A DNA stretch of 64,000 nucleotides, from assembly GCA_030657355.1 (NCBI GenBank), contig CP131056.1, positions 3,554,501 through 3,618,500 on the forward strand, in the 5' to 3' direction. Position 1 is the stretch's first letter; every line of letters starts with the position of its first letter. The notes under the pieces are model-generated. The model was given only the letters and a program-made list of their open reading frames with translations, had not been told where the DNA came from and made no database searches. The stretch comes from Radicibacter daui. GTDB lineage: Bacteria > Pseudomonadota > Alphaproteobacteria > Radicibacterales > Radicibacteraceae. This document shows, one piece after another, positions 36,245-44,133 of this stretch. Position numbers and translations under genes: made by a program.

Positions 36245-37033
36245 TTATCCGGCGGCAGCCCCGTCGGCAGAACAAAGCGCCATGCGGCGCGGGGTCATCA
36301 TGATCGCGTTGAGGTTCCGGGTTACCTGGGGGCGGAATTGCCCGTTCTCCAGCGCCACTTCCTGATATCCGAGTTCGCCAAGAAGCTTCGGCACCCGCTC
36401 ATCACCCCAGAATTTCTCGATCATGATTACGGGCTCATGCCGGCGTACCGTCTCCAGCCCGCCCATCAGCACGTCATACTCAAAACCTTCCACGTCGATC
36501 TTCATGAAGGTCGGCGCAAGATCGAGCTCGTCGAGACGTTTCAGGTGGCAGCTCATTTCACTGACGCTGCGGTGTTTCTCGTTGAAGAAATAGAGCGTCC
36601 GGTCACTGAGGTAATTCTCGGCATTTTCCCGCGAGAAGGTGGAAATGCCGTCATAGACGAAACCCCGGTAGCTCGGCGTGAACAGCGGCAGCGTCGCCTC
36701 CTGCTGGGCGAGGCCATAATTGCGCACCTCAAGCCGGGGATCCTTGCCGAAACGCCGCACAATCTCGTCATACAGATAAGGGTTCGGCTCGAAGGAGATG
36801 ATCTTCATGTCCTGGCGGAAGATGCGCATGGACAGGATGCTCTGGCCGTGATTGCCGCCGACATCGAGATAGAGGTCATTCTCAAGGCGCGGCAGCAATT
36901 TGAGCACTGCAAACTCGCGCTCGTGAGGAATGCGCAGATATTTGCGGCTGTAATAGTAAAAATCGTTCTTCAGACCTTCCAGCCCCGGGAAGTAGTTCTG
37001 CAACGTACGGATCGCCTTGCGAAAGTCAGGCAT
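36245..37033 (-). CDS. FkbM-family methyltransferase
   Basis: Protein of 262 residues with the FkbM fold: NDLYLDVGGNHGQSILSMR forms the SAM-binding loop (about 50), ISFEPNPYLYDEI the acidic strand end, and FMKIDVEGFEYDVLMGG the conserved C-terminal motif. It would O-methylate a sugar of the exopolysaccharide or its lipid precursor. It starts 2 bp after the WecB/TagA-type gene ends, so it is in the same unit. Confidence 0.87.
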   Translation of the reverse strand: MPDFRKAIRTLQNYFPGLEGLKNDFYYYSRKYLRIPHEREFAVLKLLPRLENDLYLDVGGNHGQSILSMRIFRQDMKIISFEPNPYLYDEIVRRFGKDPRLEVRNYGLAQQEATLPLFTPSYRGFVYDGISTFSRENAENYLSDRTLYFFNEKHRSVSEMSCHLKRLDELDLAPTFMKIDVEGFEYDVLMGGLETVRRHEPVIMIEKFWGDERVPKLLGELGYQEVALENGQFRPQVTRNLNAIMMTPRRMALCSADGAAAG

Positions 37034-37035
37034 GT

Positions 37036-37914
37036 TTACTGGCCCCGGGGATGGTTGTCGCTGTTCGCCGCGGCGTCGCCGGCAGCCGGCAGAATGCGGG
37101 CCTTGCCGATGCGCGCGGCGAGAATGATGCCGAGGATCGGCATGGATTCCACGAACACACGCTTGAAGTGGGATTTCGGCCGCTGAAGCAGCCGGAAGAG
37201 GCCTTCAAGGCCGGCCTGCTGCACCCATTTAGGCGCCCGGCGAACAAGACCCGTCGAGAACAGGAGCGAGCCGCCGATACACATGGCAACTCCAGTGACG
37301 CCCTCCCGTTCCGTCAGCATGCGGGCAAGGATCTCCGACTGCGGAGAGCCGACGGCAAGGAAGATGTAGCGGGCCGGGTGCCGGGCGATGAAATCCACAC
37401 AGGCGGCAACCGCCTTGGGATCGCGGATGAACCCGAAGGGCGGGTCGTAAAGGGCAAGGCCGCGAAGGCCGAACTTTTCCGTGAGCGCCTTTTCCAGCCG
37501 CTCTCCACCGCCAATGACGGTCACGCTGTCATCAGGCTGGATATAGTGGGTCAGCAGCGTGTGGGTCAGATCGCTGCCGGAGGCGTGCGGCAACCGGGCA
37601 CCGAGAACCCAGCGCGCAAAACGCTGCACCACCCGCCCGTCGGCCAGTACCAGCCAGGCGCGCGAATAGGCGCTGCGCCAGGCACCGTCACCGCGGGCAA
37701 GGCGCACCATGTGCTGGGCATTGGGGGTTACGACATAGGCAAGGGGGGCCGAGGCATCACGCCCGGCAACGAGCATCGCTGCTTCCTGGGTGCCGATGTC
37801 GCTTATCGGCAGGCCAAGAAAATCAATGACGGGAACCTGCTGCTGGGACAAGAGGCTGAACCTTTTGAACACATTAACCGTTTCGCGACCGCCGCGCCCG
37901 GGCGCACATAACAT
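37036..37914 (-). CDS. WecB/TagA/CpsF-family glycosyltransferase
   Basis: Family GT26 transferase of about 292 residues, which adds a sugar (often ManNAc, glucose or GlcA) to the lipid-linked primer. It has VVTPNAQHMVRLARGD, VLADGRVVQRFARW, SGSDLTHTLL, VTVIGGGERLEKAL and IFLAVGSPQSEILARML, all typical. The start is uncertain: ATG 37914 has no ribosome site, and TTG 37971 is an upstream alternative, but homology begins near VPVIDFLGLPI well inside either. It is first in the leftward unit with FkbM and the polymerase, and the only recognised transferase besides the primer. Confidence 0.87.
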   Translation of the reverse strand: MLCAPGRGGRETVNVFKRFSLLSQQQVPVIDFLGLPISDIGTQEAAMLVAGRDASAPLAYVVTPNAQHMVRLARGDGAWRSAYSRAWLVLADGRVVQRFARWVLGARLPHASGSDLTHTLLTHYIQPDDSVTVIGGGERLEKALTEKFGLRGLALYDPPFGFIRDPKAVAACVDFIARHPARYIFLAVGSPQSEILARMLTEREGVTGVAMCIGGSLLFSTGLVRRAPKWVQQAGLEGLFRLLQRPKSHFKRVFVESMPILGIILAARIGKARILPAAGDAAANSDNHPRGQ

Positions 37915-38022
37915 GGCATGCGCCCAGCGGTAACGATCAAAGATTGATATCCGGTGAATGCGCCCCGGCAACGGGCAGCAGCGAGCCTGATATTGTTGCC
38001 CAAAAATACGGGTCCCGGGGGC

Positions 38023-38099
38023 TGGTGTCCCCGACAGGATTCGAACCTGTGGCCTTCGGATTAGGAATCCGACGCTCTATCCTACTGAGCTACGGGGAC
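38023..38099 (-). tRNA. tRNA-Arg (anticodon CCT)
   Basis: A complete cloverleaf on the - strand with acceptor GTCCCCG / CGGGGAC, discriminator A and encoded CCA. The anticodon stem TCGGA / TCCGA encloses the loop TTCCTAA, so the anticodon is CCT (reads AGG). The T arm GGTTCGAATCC is canonical. It sits between the exopolysaccharide locus and pspC, with no sign of an integrated element. Confidence 0.97.
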
Positions 38100-38140
38100 G
38101 GCGCGCGGGAGAATAGCACGCCGTCCCGGTATGAAAAGCC

Positions 38141-38884
38141 TTATGAGGCGGCTTTTCCGTCCTCGCCACTATCGGGCGTCTGCATGCGGCCAAATTCGCG
38201 CCGCAACTCCGCCTCGCCGCTGGTCACACTGTCCTCCATGTGGCCGGCCCGCTCCTCAAGGTCGCGGAATTTCGCTCTCAGAGTGGCAAAACTCAGCTCC
38301 GGTGGCAGGTCCCTGCCGGCGCCCGGCCCCGTACCGACGTTTGCATCGGCACTTTGGCGTGCTTCCCGCTCCTCCTGGCGACGTTCCCGCCGTCCGCGAC
38401 GACGGCCTCGCGCTTCGTCTGCACGCTCGCGCATCTGTTCGGCCCGCTCGTTCCAGCGCTCGGCCGCTTCGGCATGGGCAGCGGCTCGCGCCGCGGCATA
38501 GGGGGCATCCTCACCGGCGATATCTTCCGGGCCGCCTTCCACGCCTTCCGCCTCATCACCCGGCAGACGCCAGCTGTCGCGCGGAATGATCCAGGTCGCG
38601 GCAACATAGGCAATGACGGTAAGCGGGGCGTTGACGAAGAAGCCGATGACCGTCGCCAGCCGCACAAGGCGAAGGCTGATGCCGGTGTAGCGGGAGATAC
38701 CGGCGCAAACACCGGTCATCATGCCCCGCAGCGTGTCGCGCCGCAGGTCCTCCGGCAACAGGCCGCGCAGCCAGCTGCGCGGACCACCCTGGCGGTGGGG
38801 ACCAAAACCGCAGAACGGCCCCCAGCCCCGCCCGTAATGACGCCCGAAGCCGCCCCGGCCGGGCCTTCTTTCCTCTCGGGTCAT
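38141..38884 (-). CDS. pspC: Phage shock protein C family, long charged C-terminus
   Basis: Envelope-stress membrane protein of 247 residues. The PspC domain is at about 45-105 (DTLRGMMTGVCAGISRYTG, then a hydrophobic stretch and ATWIIPR). Residues 1-44 are Gly/Arg-rich, and 120-247 form a long charged Ala/Glu/Arg region predicted to be coiled coil, longer than in E. coli PspC (119 aa). ATG 38884 overlaps the pspB stop by 4 bp. With PspB it senses inner-membrane damage and releases PspA from PspF. Confidence 0.9.
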   Translation of the reverse strand: MTREERRPGRGGFGRHYGRGWGPFCGFGPHRQGGPRSWLRGLLPEDLRRDTLRGMMTGVCAGISRYTGISLRLVRLATVIGFFVNAPLTVIAYVAATWIIPRDSWRLPGDEAEGVEGGPEDIAGEDAPYAAARAAAHAEAAERWNERAEQMRERADEARGRRRGRRERRQEEREARQSADANVGTGPGAGRDLPPELSFATLRAKFRDLEERAGHMEDSVTSGEAELRREFGRMQTPDSGEDGKAAS

Positions 38885-39108
38885 GACGATCTGCCTCTCC
38901 AGCCCGGCGCCTCGGCGTCGAGCAGCTTCTCCAGTGTGGCGACACGCTGTTCCAGCCGGTGGGCCAGCGTCCACATGTCGGCAAGCGCACTCTCCTCGAT
39001 ACGGGCAGCGCGCTTCTGCTGCTTCCACACGGTCACATAGTGAAAGATGAGCCACAGGATGAGGGGCACAAACAGGAAGTGAAGAAGATCGTTGAGATCG
39101 AAGTGCAT
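38881..39108 (-). CDS. pspB: Phage shock protein B
   Basis: Small inner-membrane protein of 75 residues. A single N-terminal helix (LLHFLFVPLILWLIFHYVTVW) is followed by a charged heptad-rich cytosolic tail. Size, topology and position between pspA and pspC match PspB. It is translationally coupled to pspC through an ATGA overlap. Confidence 0.9.
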   Translation of the reverse strand: MHFDLNDLLHFLFVPLILWLIFHYVTVWKQQKRAARIEESALADMWTLAHRLEQRVATLEKLLDAEAPGWRGRSS

Positions 39109-39140
39109 GGTCCCCTGCCCCGTTTCATCGGCTTTTGCGC

Positions 39141-39180
39141 GCCCCGGCCCTGGCCTGCCTTGCAGGTGATTGGCCGGGGC
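39141..39180. promoter_or_regulatory. Nested hairpin in the pspA-pspB spacer
   Basis: A perfect 9-bp stem (GCCCCGGCC / GGCCGGGGC) encloses a second stem CCTGC / GCAGG. No T run follows in the pspB direction, so it is more likely a mRNA stabiliser or processing site favouring PspA than a terminator. A smaller GTTACC-N6-GGTAAC repeat lies at 39194-39211. Confidence 0.55.
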
Positions 39181-39228
39181 CGGTCATGGTGATGTTACCG
39201 GCGATGGTAACAGTCACCCGGCGCTTTC

Positions 39229-39915
39229 TCATTGCCCGTTTGCACCGGTATCGTCTTTTCCCGACACCTTGCGCTTGAGGGCGTCCAGCTCGTCATCCAG
39301 CCCGCTCTGGGCCTGCAGATCGGCAAATTCCTGCTCGAGCGAGCGGCCCTTGCCCATCTCGAAGGCCTCCGCCTCGCCTTCCAGTTCGTCGATACGACGA
39401 TGCAGCAGATCGTAACGGGCGAGCGCTTCGTCAATACGCCCGTCATGCAACGTGCGCTTGATCTGCACCCGCTTCTGCGCGGTCTGCATGCGGATGGCGA
39501 GCGCCTTCTGCTTGGCCTTGGCTTCCTCAAGCTTGGCCTGCAGGCGGGCGAGATCGGCATCATGCTTGCCCAGCGCCTCTTCGGCGGCGGCCAGCTCGGT
39601 GCCCAGCACTTCGCCGCTTTCCGCCAGCTTGCGCCGGGCCATCAGGGCGCCACGTGCCAGATCGTCCCGCCCTTTGGAAACTGCAAATTCCGCCTTTGCC
39701 GCCCAGTCGCGCTGCGCGTCTTCCAGCTGGCCCAGCCGGCGCACGATTTCCTTGCGGTCCGCAATGGCCCGAACGGCAGCCGAACGCACCTCGACGACCG
39801 TATCTTCCATCTCCTGGATCATCAGCCGGATCATCTTTTCAGGATCCTCGGCCCGGTCCAGCAGCGAATTGATGTTGGCATTCACGATATCGGTCAGCCG
39901 CGAAAAGATACCCAT
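39229..39915 (-). CDS. pspA: Phage shock protein A
   Basis: Peripheral membrane protein of the PspA/Vipp1 (ESCRT-III-like) family, 228 residues. It binds PspF in resting cells and forms membrane-supporting rings under stress. It begins MGIFSRLTDIVNANINSLLD, an amphipathic helix, followed by EDPEKMIRLMIQEMED and long coiled-coil helices to about residue 190. The C-terminus is acidic and longer than strictly needed. ATG 39915 gives the canonical MGIFSR start (the in-frame codon at 39924 adds three residues). It is second in a sigma-54 operon. Confidence 0.95.
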   Translation of the reverse strand: MGIFSRLTDIVNANINSLLDRAEDPEKMIRLMIQEMEDTVVEVRSAAVRAIADRKEIVRRLGQLEDAQRDWAAKAEFAVSKGRDDLARGALMARRKLAESGEVLGTELAAAEEALGKHDADLARLQAKLEEAKAKQKALAIRMQTAQKRVQIKRTLHDGRIDEALARYDLLHRRIDELEGEAEAFEMGKGRSLEQEFADLQAQSGLDDELDALKRKVSGKDDTGANGQ

Positions 39916-40020
39916 GGTTCTCACTCACTCCTGCTCATCGGACCGGTGGCTCTTGCCGCCGGCTCCGCCATTACACCCGCGGGCTTCGCGGACCTTTCGG
40001 TCCCCTGCCCCTGAAACGCG

Positions 40021-40182
40021 CTAAAGCAACACTCCGCCGGCCAGAGCCGCGGCAAACAGCAACAGCCAGTCGATCACCGCCAGCCGCGAGAAATAACCAA
40101 GGAGCGTCGGCCATTCCCGCTCGTCCTCGCTCTTTTCCCCGCGCTGCCAGAAGCGCGACCGCCATCCCTCATCACCGCTCAT
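40021..40182 (-). CDS. Small membrane protein, first gene of the psp operon
   Basis: Protein of 53 residues: a polar, charged N-terminal half (MSGDEGWRSRFWQRGEK) and one hydrophobic C-terminal helix (about 34-53, LAVIDWLLLFAAALAGGVLL), ending right after the helix. ATG 40182 has a strong GGAGG site. It is the first gene after the sigma-54 promoter, before pspA. E. coli has small PspD and PspG membrane proteins, but not in this position and not with this sequence. It may be a lineage-specific Psp component. Confidence 0.75.
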   Translation of the reverse strand: MSGDEGWRSRFWQRGEKSEDEREWPTLLGYFSRLAVIDWLLLFAAALAGGVLL

Positions 40183-40229
40183 TTTCTCCTCCTTGCCCCG
40201 GCGGCATCTCTGCGTTTGAGGTAAGGATG

Positions 40230-40244
40230 GCAAGAGGCGTGCCA
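40230..40244 (-). promoter_or_regulatory. Sigma-54 promoter of the psp operon
   Basis: On the - strand: TGGCACGCCTCTTGC, matching TGGCAC-N5-TTGC, with the -24 GG and -12 GC separated by exactly 10 nt. The start point would be near 40218, leaving a leader of about 36 nt before the small membrane protein gene. PspF, encoded divergently, is the expected activator. Confidence 0.9.
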
Positions 40245-40254
40245 CAGAAGATTT

Positions 40255-40269
40255 CCTTGAAATTCAAGG
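40255..40269. promoter_or_regulatory. Palindrome next to the psp sigma-54 promoter
   Basis: CCTTGAA-A-TTCAAGG, centred about 44 bp upstream of the predicted start. It is too close for a standard enhancer and may bind a second regulator. The AT-rich run between 40269 and 40300 is a possible IHF bend site. Confidence 0.5.
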
Positions 40270-40308
40270 CATTATAAAATTCGATAAAATTTCCAAAACT
40301 AAAATCGA

Positions 40309-40323
40309 TAGCGATAATCGCTA
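40309..40323. promoter_or_regulatory. Likely PspF enhancer site, also near the pspF start
   Basis: TAGCGAT-A-ATCGCTA, a perfect 7-bp palindrome centred about 98 bp upstream of the psp start point, the range used by PspF in E. coli. It ends 20 bp before the pspF start codon, so binding should also repress pspF itself. Confidence 0.7.
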
Positions 40324-40343
40324 ATACAGACTAAAATCGCCAC

Positions 40344-41354
40344 ATGACGAATCTCGATTTCGCCACCTCGCCCGAACCGCCCCAACTCCTGGGGACAGAC
40401 CCGGCCTTCCTGCAGATGCTGGAGCAGGTCTCGCGCCTCGCGCCGCTGGAACGCCCGGCGCTCGTCATCGGCGAGCGTGGCACCGGCAAGGAGCTGATTG
40501 CCGCGCGGCTGCATTTTCTCTCGCGCCGCTGGGATATGCCCTTCATCAAGCTGAACTGCGCCGCCCTGCCGGAAAACCTGCTGGAGAGCGAACTTTTCGG
40601 CCATGAGGCCGGAGCCTTCACCGGTGCGCGCAGCCGCCACAAGGGGCGGTTCGAAAGAGCCCATGGCGGCACGCTTTTTCTCGACGAGATCGCCACGGCT
40701 TCACAGCGCGTGCAGGAGCAGATTCTGCGCGTGGTCGAGTATGGCGAAATGGAGCGGCTGGGCGGAGAAGCCCCGCTTCATGTCGACGTGCGTATCATCG
40801 CCGCCACCAACGTGGATTTGCCGGCGCTCGCAGCGGAAGGAAAGTTTCGCGCCGACCTGCTCGACCGGCTTTCCTTCGACGTGGTTACGGTTCCACCCCT
40901 GCGTGCCCGGCCGGCCGACATTCTGCTGCTCGCCGAGGCTTTTGGCCTCAGCATGGCCAAGACGCTCGGCCATGACCTGTTTGCCGGCTTTTCAGCCGCT
41001 GCCGAGCAGGCTCTCCTGAACCATCCCTGGCCCGGCAATGTGCGCGAGCTGCGCAATGTCGTGGAGCGGGCCCTCTATCTGACCGGGCCGCAGGACGAAC
41101 CGCTGGAGATGCTGCGTTTCGACCCGTTTGACAGCCCCTGGCGCCCTGGCACTGCGCTTCAGGCAGTCCCCCGGCCAGATGAAACATCGCTTCGCCTGCC
41201 TGAGCAGGGCTTTGCCGGTGCGGTTGCCGACTTCGAGCGCGGGCTTCTCGATCGGGCAATGGAACAAAGCGGCGGCAGCCAGCAGCGCGCCGCCGAGGCG
41301 CTGAAGCTGGGGTACCACCAGTTACGGCGCCTGCTGGGCAAATACCGCTCCTGA
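40344..41354 (+). CDS. pspF: Phage shock operon activator PspF
   Basis: Sigma-54 activator ATPase of 336 residues with no N-terminal receiver domain, as in PspF. Walker A is GERGTGKELIA (about 48), the sigma-54 contact loop is GAFTGA (about 93), Walker B is GTLFLDEIA, and the arginine-finger region reads FRADLLDRLSF. A C-terminal Fis-type helix-turn-helix follows (SQQRAAEALKLGYHQLRRLL). PspA normally inhibits it. It diverges from the psp operon across 161 bp holding the promoter and the two palindromes. Confidence 0.95.
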   Translation: MTNLDFATSPEPPQLLGTDPAFLQMLEQVSRLAPLERPALVIGERGTGKELIAARLHFLSRRWDMPFIKLNCAALPENLLESELFGHEAGAFTGARSRHKGRFERAHGGTLFLDEIATASQRVQEQILRVVEYGEMERLGGEAPLHVDVRIIAATNVDLPALAAEGKFRADLLDRLSFDVVTVPPLRARPADILLLAEAFGLSMAKTLGHDLFAGFSAAAEQALLNHPWPGNVRELRNVVERALYLTGPQDEPLEMLRFDPFDSPWRPGTALQAVPRPDETSLRLPEQGFAGAVADFERGLLDRAMEQSGGSQQRAAEALKLGYHQLRRLLGKYRS

Positions 41355-41372
41355 AAAGCGGCGGATCGGGCC

Positions 41373-42065
41373 TCAGGCCGGCACGATCTCGATAAAAACC
41401 GGCCCGGCGAGCAGATGGGTTCCGCTGAGGCGCGTGTCGCTCGTCTCGATGCGCAGCAGCAATCCGGCATCCGGCGCCACCGGCTCCGGCAGGAAGGCCA
41501 GCGCGCCATCTTCCATCCGCACCTCAAGCCGCCGGCCGCTTACTTCCAGACCAGCGCCGAAAATGCGGCGCAGTTGCAGAAATCCGGCGGCCAAATCCGA
41601 TATGGTGACGGTGGCGCTGGCAATTGAGGCTGTGCGCTCTGCGTTGCCGGCACTACCCCTGCCCTTCATCCGGCGGGCATCATGCTCCTGGAGCGGGCGG
41701 ACCGAGACGCTACTGCCAGGCAGCGGCGGCGTCCTTACGGTTTTCCATGGCTCCGGACGGCTCAGCAATCCCATGAAGCGGCGGACCACCGGTTGCTGCA
41801 CCGCCGGCAACCGGCCACCGTCCGCAAGCCCCCGGCGCGCCTCTTCAAACCCCTCGGCCATCGCCACATGAAGCTCGACAGGATGATCGGCAGAAGTGTC
41901 GTGCGGAACGAAATCGATATGCGAAGCCCCGATCCCCGCCCGCAGCCCGCCGCCCGGCAGGCGCGAGAGCCGGGCCAGTGCATCGAACCCTGCCGCTTCC
42001 ATATCGCGTCGCAGCGCCGGCCAGGCCACTACGGCCACCGGGATGATCACGTGATGAAGACGCAT
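41373..42065 (-). CDS. Glyoxalase/VOC-like domain protein of unknown function
   Basis: Protein of 230 residues. The opening MRLHHVIIPVAVVAWPALRRD and the distant repeat of strand-helix patterns (SASVTISDLAAGFLQLRR-like half near 140-190) suggest two VOC modules, but the metal ligands are not clear. ATG 42065 is chosen because upstream residues are Gly/Arg-rich and not conserved-looking. It ends 18 bp from pspF, convergent, and lies 40 bp after thpR on the same strand, so it may share its transcript. The fold assignment is tentative. Confidence 0.5.
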   Translation of the reverse strand: MRLHHVIIPVAVVAWPALRRDMEAAGFDALARLSRLPGGGLRAGIGASHIDFVPHDTSADHPVELHVAMAEGFEEARRGLADGGRLPAVQQPVVRRFMGLLSRPEPWKTVRTPPLPGSSVSVRPLQEHDARRMKGRGSAGNAERTASIASATVTISDLAAGFLQLRRIFGAGLEVSGRRLEVRMEDGALAFLPEPVAPDAGLLLRIETSDTRLSGTHLLAGPVFIEIVPA

Positions 42066-42105
42066 CCTTCCTCCCCTGCCCTGGCACCTGCCGGCCCCGC
42101 CTGGT

Positions 42106-42663
42106 TCAGCCCGGCGCACCGAGCGGATAATCGGCCAGCGGCTGATAGTCTGGCCCGGTGCTGCCCCGCTGGCTGCGCATCAGGGCGAAACTCCCCACCG
42201 GAATATCCGGCACCCTGAAACCGCCTGCCTGCTCCAGCCATTGTGCAAGCCGCCCGCCCGGGCGCCGCCCGCGGCTGGCTGCCGGACGGCCGAGCGTGAC
42301 ATGCGGCGTATAGCGCTGCCGTTCTGGCTCCAGCCCTGCCGCCATGACGGCTCGCTCCACCTTCGCTTGCAGGTGCATCAGCGCCGCCGAACCCTCCACC
42401 CCTGCCCAAAGCACCCGCGGGCGTTCCACCGTACCGAAAATGCCAACCCCGGACAGGCCCAGATCAAAGCCCGGCTCCGCAATGCCGGCGAGCGCTGCAT
42501 CGATATCTGCCGCCACCGGCTCCTCCACCTCGCCGATGAAGCGCAGGGTCAGATGCAGGTTCTCCGGCCGCGTCCAGGCAACACCCTCTATCCCGCCCTG
42601 CAAGAGCCGCAGGCGCTCACGCACGACCTCCGGGAACCGGATGGCAACAAAGAGCCTCAGCAT
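42106..42663 (-). CDS. thpR: RNA 2',3'-cyclic phosphodiesterase (2'-5' RNA ligase family)
   Basis: 2H phosphoesterase of 185 residues. Both catalytic HxTx motifs are present: HLTLRFIG (about 36) and HVTLGRP (about 122), with the typical opening LRLFVAIRFP. ThpR opens 2',3'-cyclic phosphates on RNA ends. ATG 42663 is preferred to 42678 because the conserved N-terminus starts MLRLFVAI. It precedes the VOC-like gene on the same strand. Confidence 0.92.
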   Translation of the reverse strand: MLRLFVAIRFPEVVRERLRLLQGGIEGVAWTRPENLHLTLRFIGEVEEPVAADIDAALAGIAEPGFDLGLSGVGIFGTVERPRVLWAGVEGSAALMHLQAKVERAVMAAGLEPERQRYTPHVTLGRPAASRGRRPGGRLAQWLEQAGGFRVPDIPVGSFALMRSQRGSTGPDYQPLADYPLGAPG

Positions 42664-42702
42664 ATCTTCCCCTGGCACCTCTCGCCCGGGAGCCCACCTC
42701 CG

Positions 42703-43746
42703 TCAGGGGCAGGGGTTCGGGATTTCGCGATGTACCGCTTCGATTTCCGCCAGCACGTCCGCCGACAAAACGAGTTCGGCGCTGTCAATGTTCGACTTCA
42801 GCTGCTCAAGCGACGTCGCCCCGATGATGTTGGCGGTCACGAAGGGCTGCCGGGTCACGAAGGCCAGCGCCATCTGCGCCGGATCGAGCCCATGACGGCG
42901 GGCGATCGAGACATAATGTTCCGAAGCTTTCCAGCCCAGCGGCTTCTGGTAGCGCTGGAAACGCTCGAACAGGGCAAGGCGCGTATTGGGCGGGAAAACC
43001 CGCCCGCCCTCGAACTTGCCGGAAAGAACGCCCATAGCAAGCGGCGAATAGGCCAGCAGGCCGCACTGCTCGCGGATGGAAACCTCCGCCATACCGATCT
43101 CGTAGCTGCGGTTAAGCAGGCTGTAAGGGTTTTGCACCGACTGGACACGCGGCAGGCCATGACGTTCGGCCTCACGCAGGAAGCTCATGGTACCCCAGGG
43201 CGTCTCGTTGCTGAGGCCGACGAAACGTACCTTGCCCGCCTTCACGACCTCTTCCAGCGCCCGCAAGGTTTCCTCGATCGGGGTCGCCTGCTCGGCCGGA
43301 TCATATTCGAAGCCAAGCTTGCCGAAGAAATTGGCGCGGCGGTCGGGCCAGTGCAGCTGATAGAGGTCGATATAGTCCGTCTGCAGGCGGCGCAGATTGT
43401 CCTCCACTGCGGCGATGATGTTCGCCCGGTCAAACCGGGTCTTGCCGCCCCGCACCCAGGTGTTGCTGGCTTCCGGGCCGATGATCTTCGTCGCCATGAC
43501 GATGTCGGCGCGCTTGCCGGTCTTCTTGAACCAGCTGCCGATATAACGCTCGGTCAGGCCCTGCGTCTCCGCGCGGGGCGGAACCGGATACATTTCCGCC
43601 GCATCGAAGAAGTTGATCCCGCGCTCGACCGCCATATCCATCTGGGCGTGGGCTTCAGCTTCGGTGTTCTGCTCACCCCAGGTCATGGTGCCGAGGCAGA
43701 TTTCGCTGACGGAAAGGCCGGAGACGCCGAGAGGACGGTACTTCAT
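42703..43746 (-). CDS. Aldo/keto reductase, Tas-like
   Basis: NADP-dependent reductase of 347 residues with a TIM-barrel fold. The catalytic tetrad is visible: Asp and Tyr in FFDAAEMYP, Lys in VMATKIIG and His in YQLHWPDR. It resembles E. coli Tas and YajO-type proteins. Its substrate is unknown (probably small aldehydes or ketones). It is a single gene, 39 bp upstream of thpR on the same strand. Confidence 0.9.
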   Translation of the reverse strand: MKYRPLGVSGLSVSEICLGTMTWGEQNTEAEAHAQMDMAVERGINFFDAAEMYPVPPRAETQGLTERYIGSWFKKTGKRADIVMATKIIGPEASNTWVRGGKTRFDRANIIAAVEDNLRRLQTDYIDLYQLHWPDRRANFFGKLGFEYDPAEQATPIEETLRALEEVVKAGKVRFVGLSNETPWGTMSFLREAERHGLPRVQSVQNPYSLLNRSYEIGMAEVSIREQCGLLAYSPLAMGVLSGKFEGGRVFPPNTRLALFERFQRYQKPLGWKASEHYVSIARRHGLDPAQMALAFVTRQPFVTANIIGATSLEQLKSNIDSAELVLSADVLAEIEAVHREIPNPCP

Positions 43747-44133
43747 GGGAGGATCGCTGCCCTGATTCTTGCGGACGGGAATGACGAAAAGGGGGCGATC
43801 ATAAAAGGATAATTCGGCTGCGAACAGAGTTCTGCGTTATTCACAGCCTGCGCCAGTCCACCGCAGCCGCCCGGCAGGTAATTTGCCGCTGTTCGTTAAC
43901 GACCGCTTAATTGTTCCTGAGGCAGGATGCCGGGGTCAGGCCCCCGCCTGCAAATCCACGTAAAATTTTCACAAAACACTCGATACCGGCGCGGCCCCGT
44001 TCTACGGAAATGGCGGGACGCCGCAATCTTCGGTATAGCCGTTGGGCAACGAACGTTTCAGTTAGAGACAACAGACCCGCAGCCATGAAATATTAACTCG
44101 TGGACAGCGGAGCAATGGACAGGCCTTGAAATA
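43747..44133. other. Intergenic region between the aldo/keto reductase and the EAL-like gene
   Basis: 387 bp with promoters for both divergent genes. It holds a compact nested hairpin at about 43922-43951 (GCAGG, CGGGG / CCCCG, CCTGC) and a TTAACGACCGCTTAA word at 43897-43911. No RNA gene or ORF is convincing. Confidence 0.5.

Noticed and set aside
38023-38099. tRNA-linked integrated element
   Set aside because: No integrase gene, no repeat of the tRNA 3' end seen nearby, and both flanks look like core genes.
43922-43951. Small RNA gene upstream of the EAL-like gene
   Set aside because: Only a short hairpin with no promoter or T run; not enough to call an RNA.
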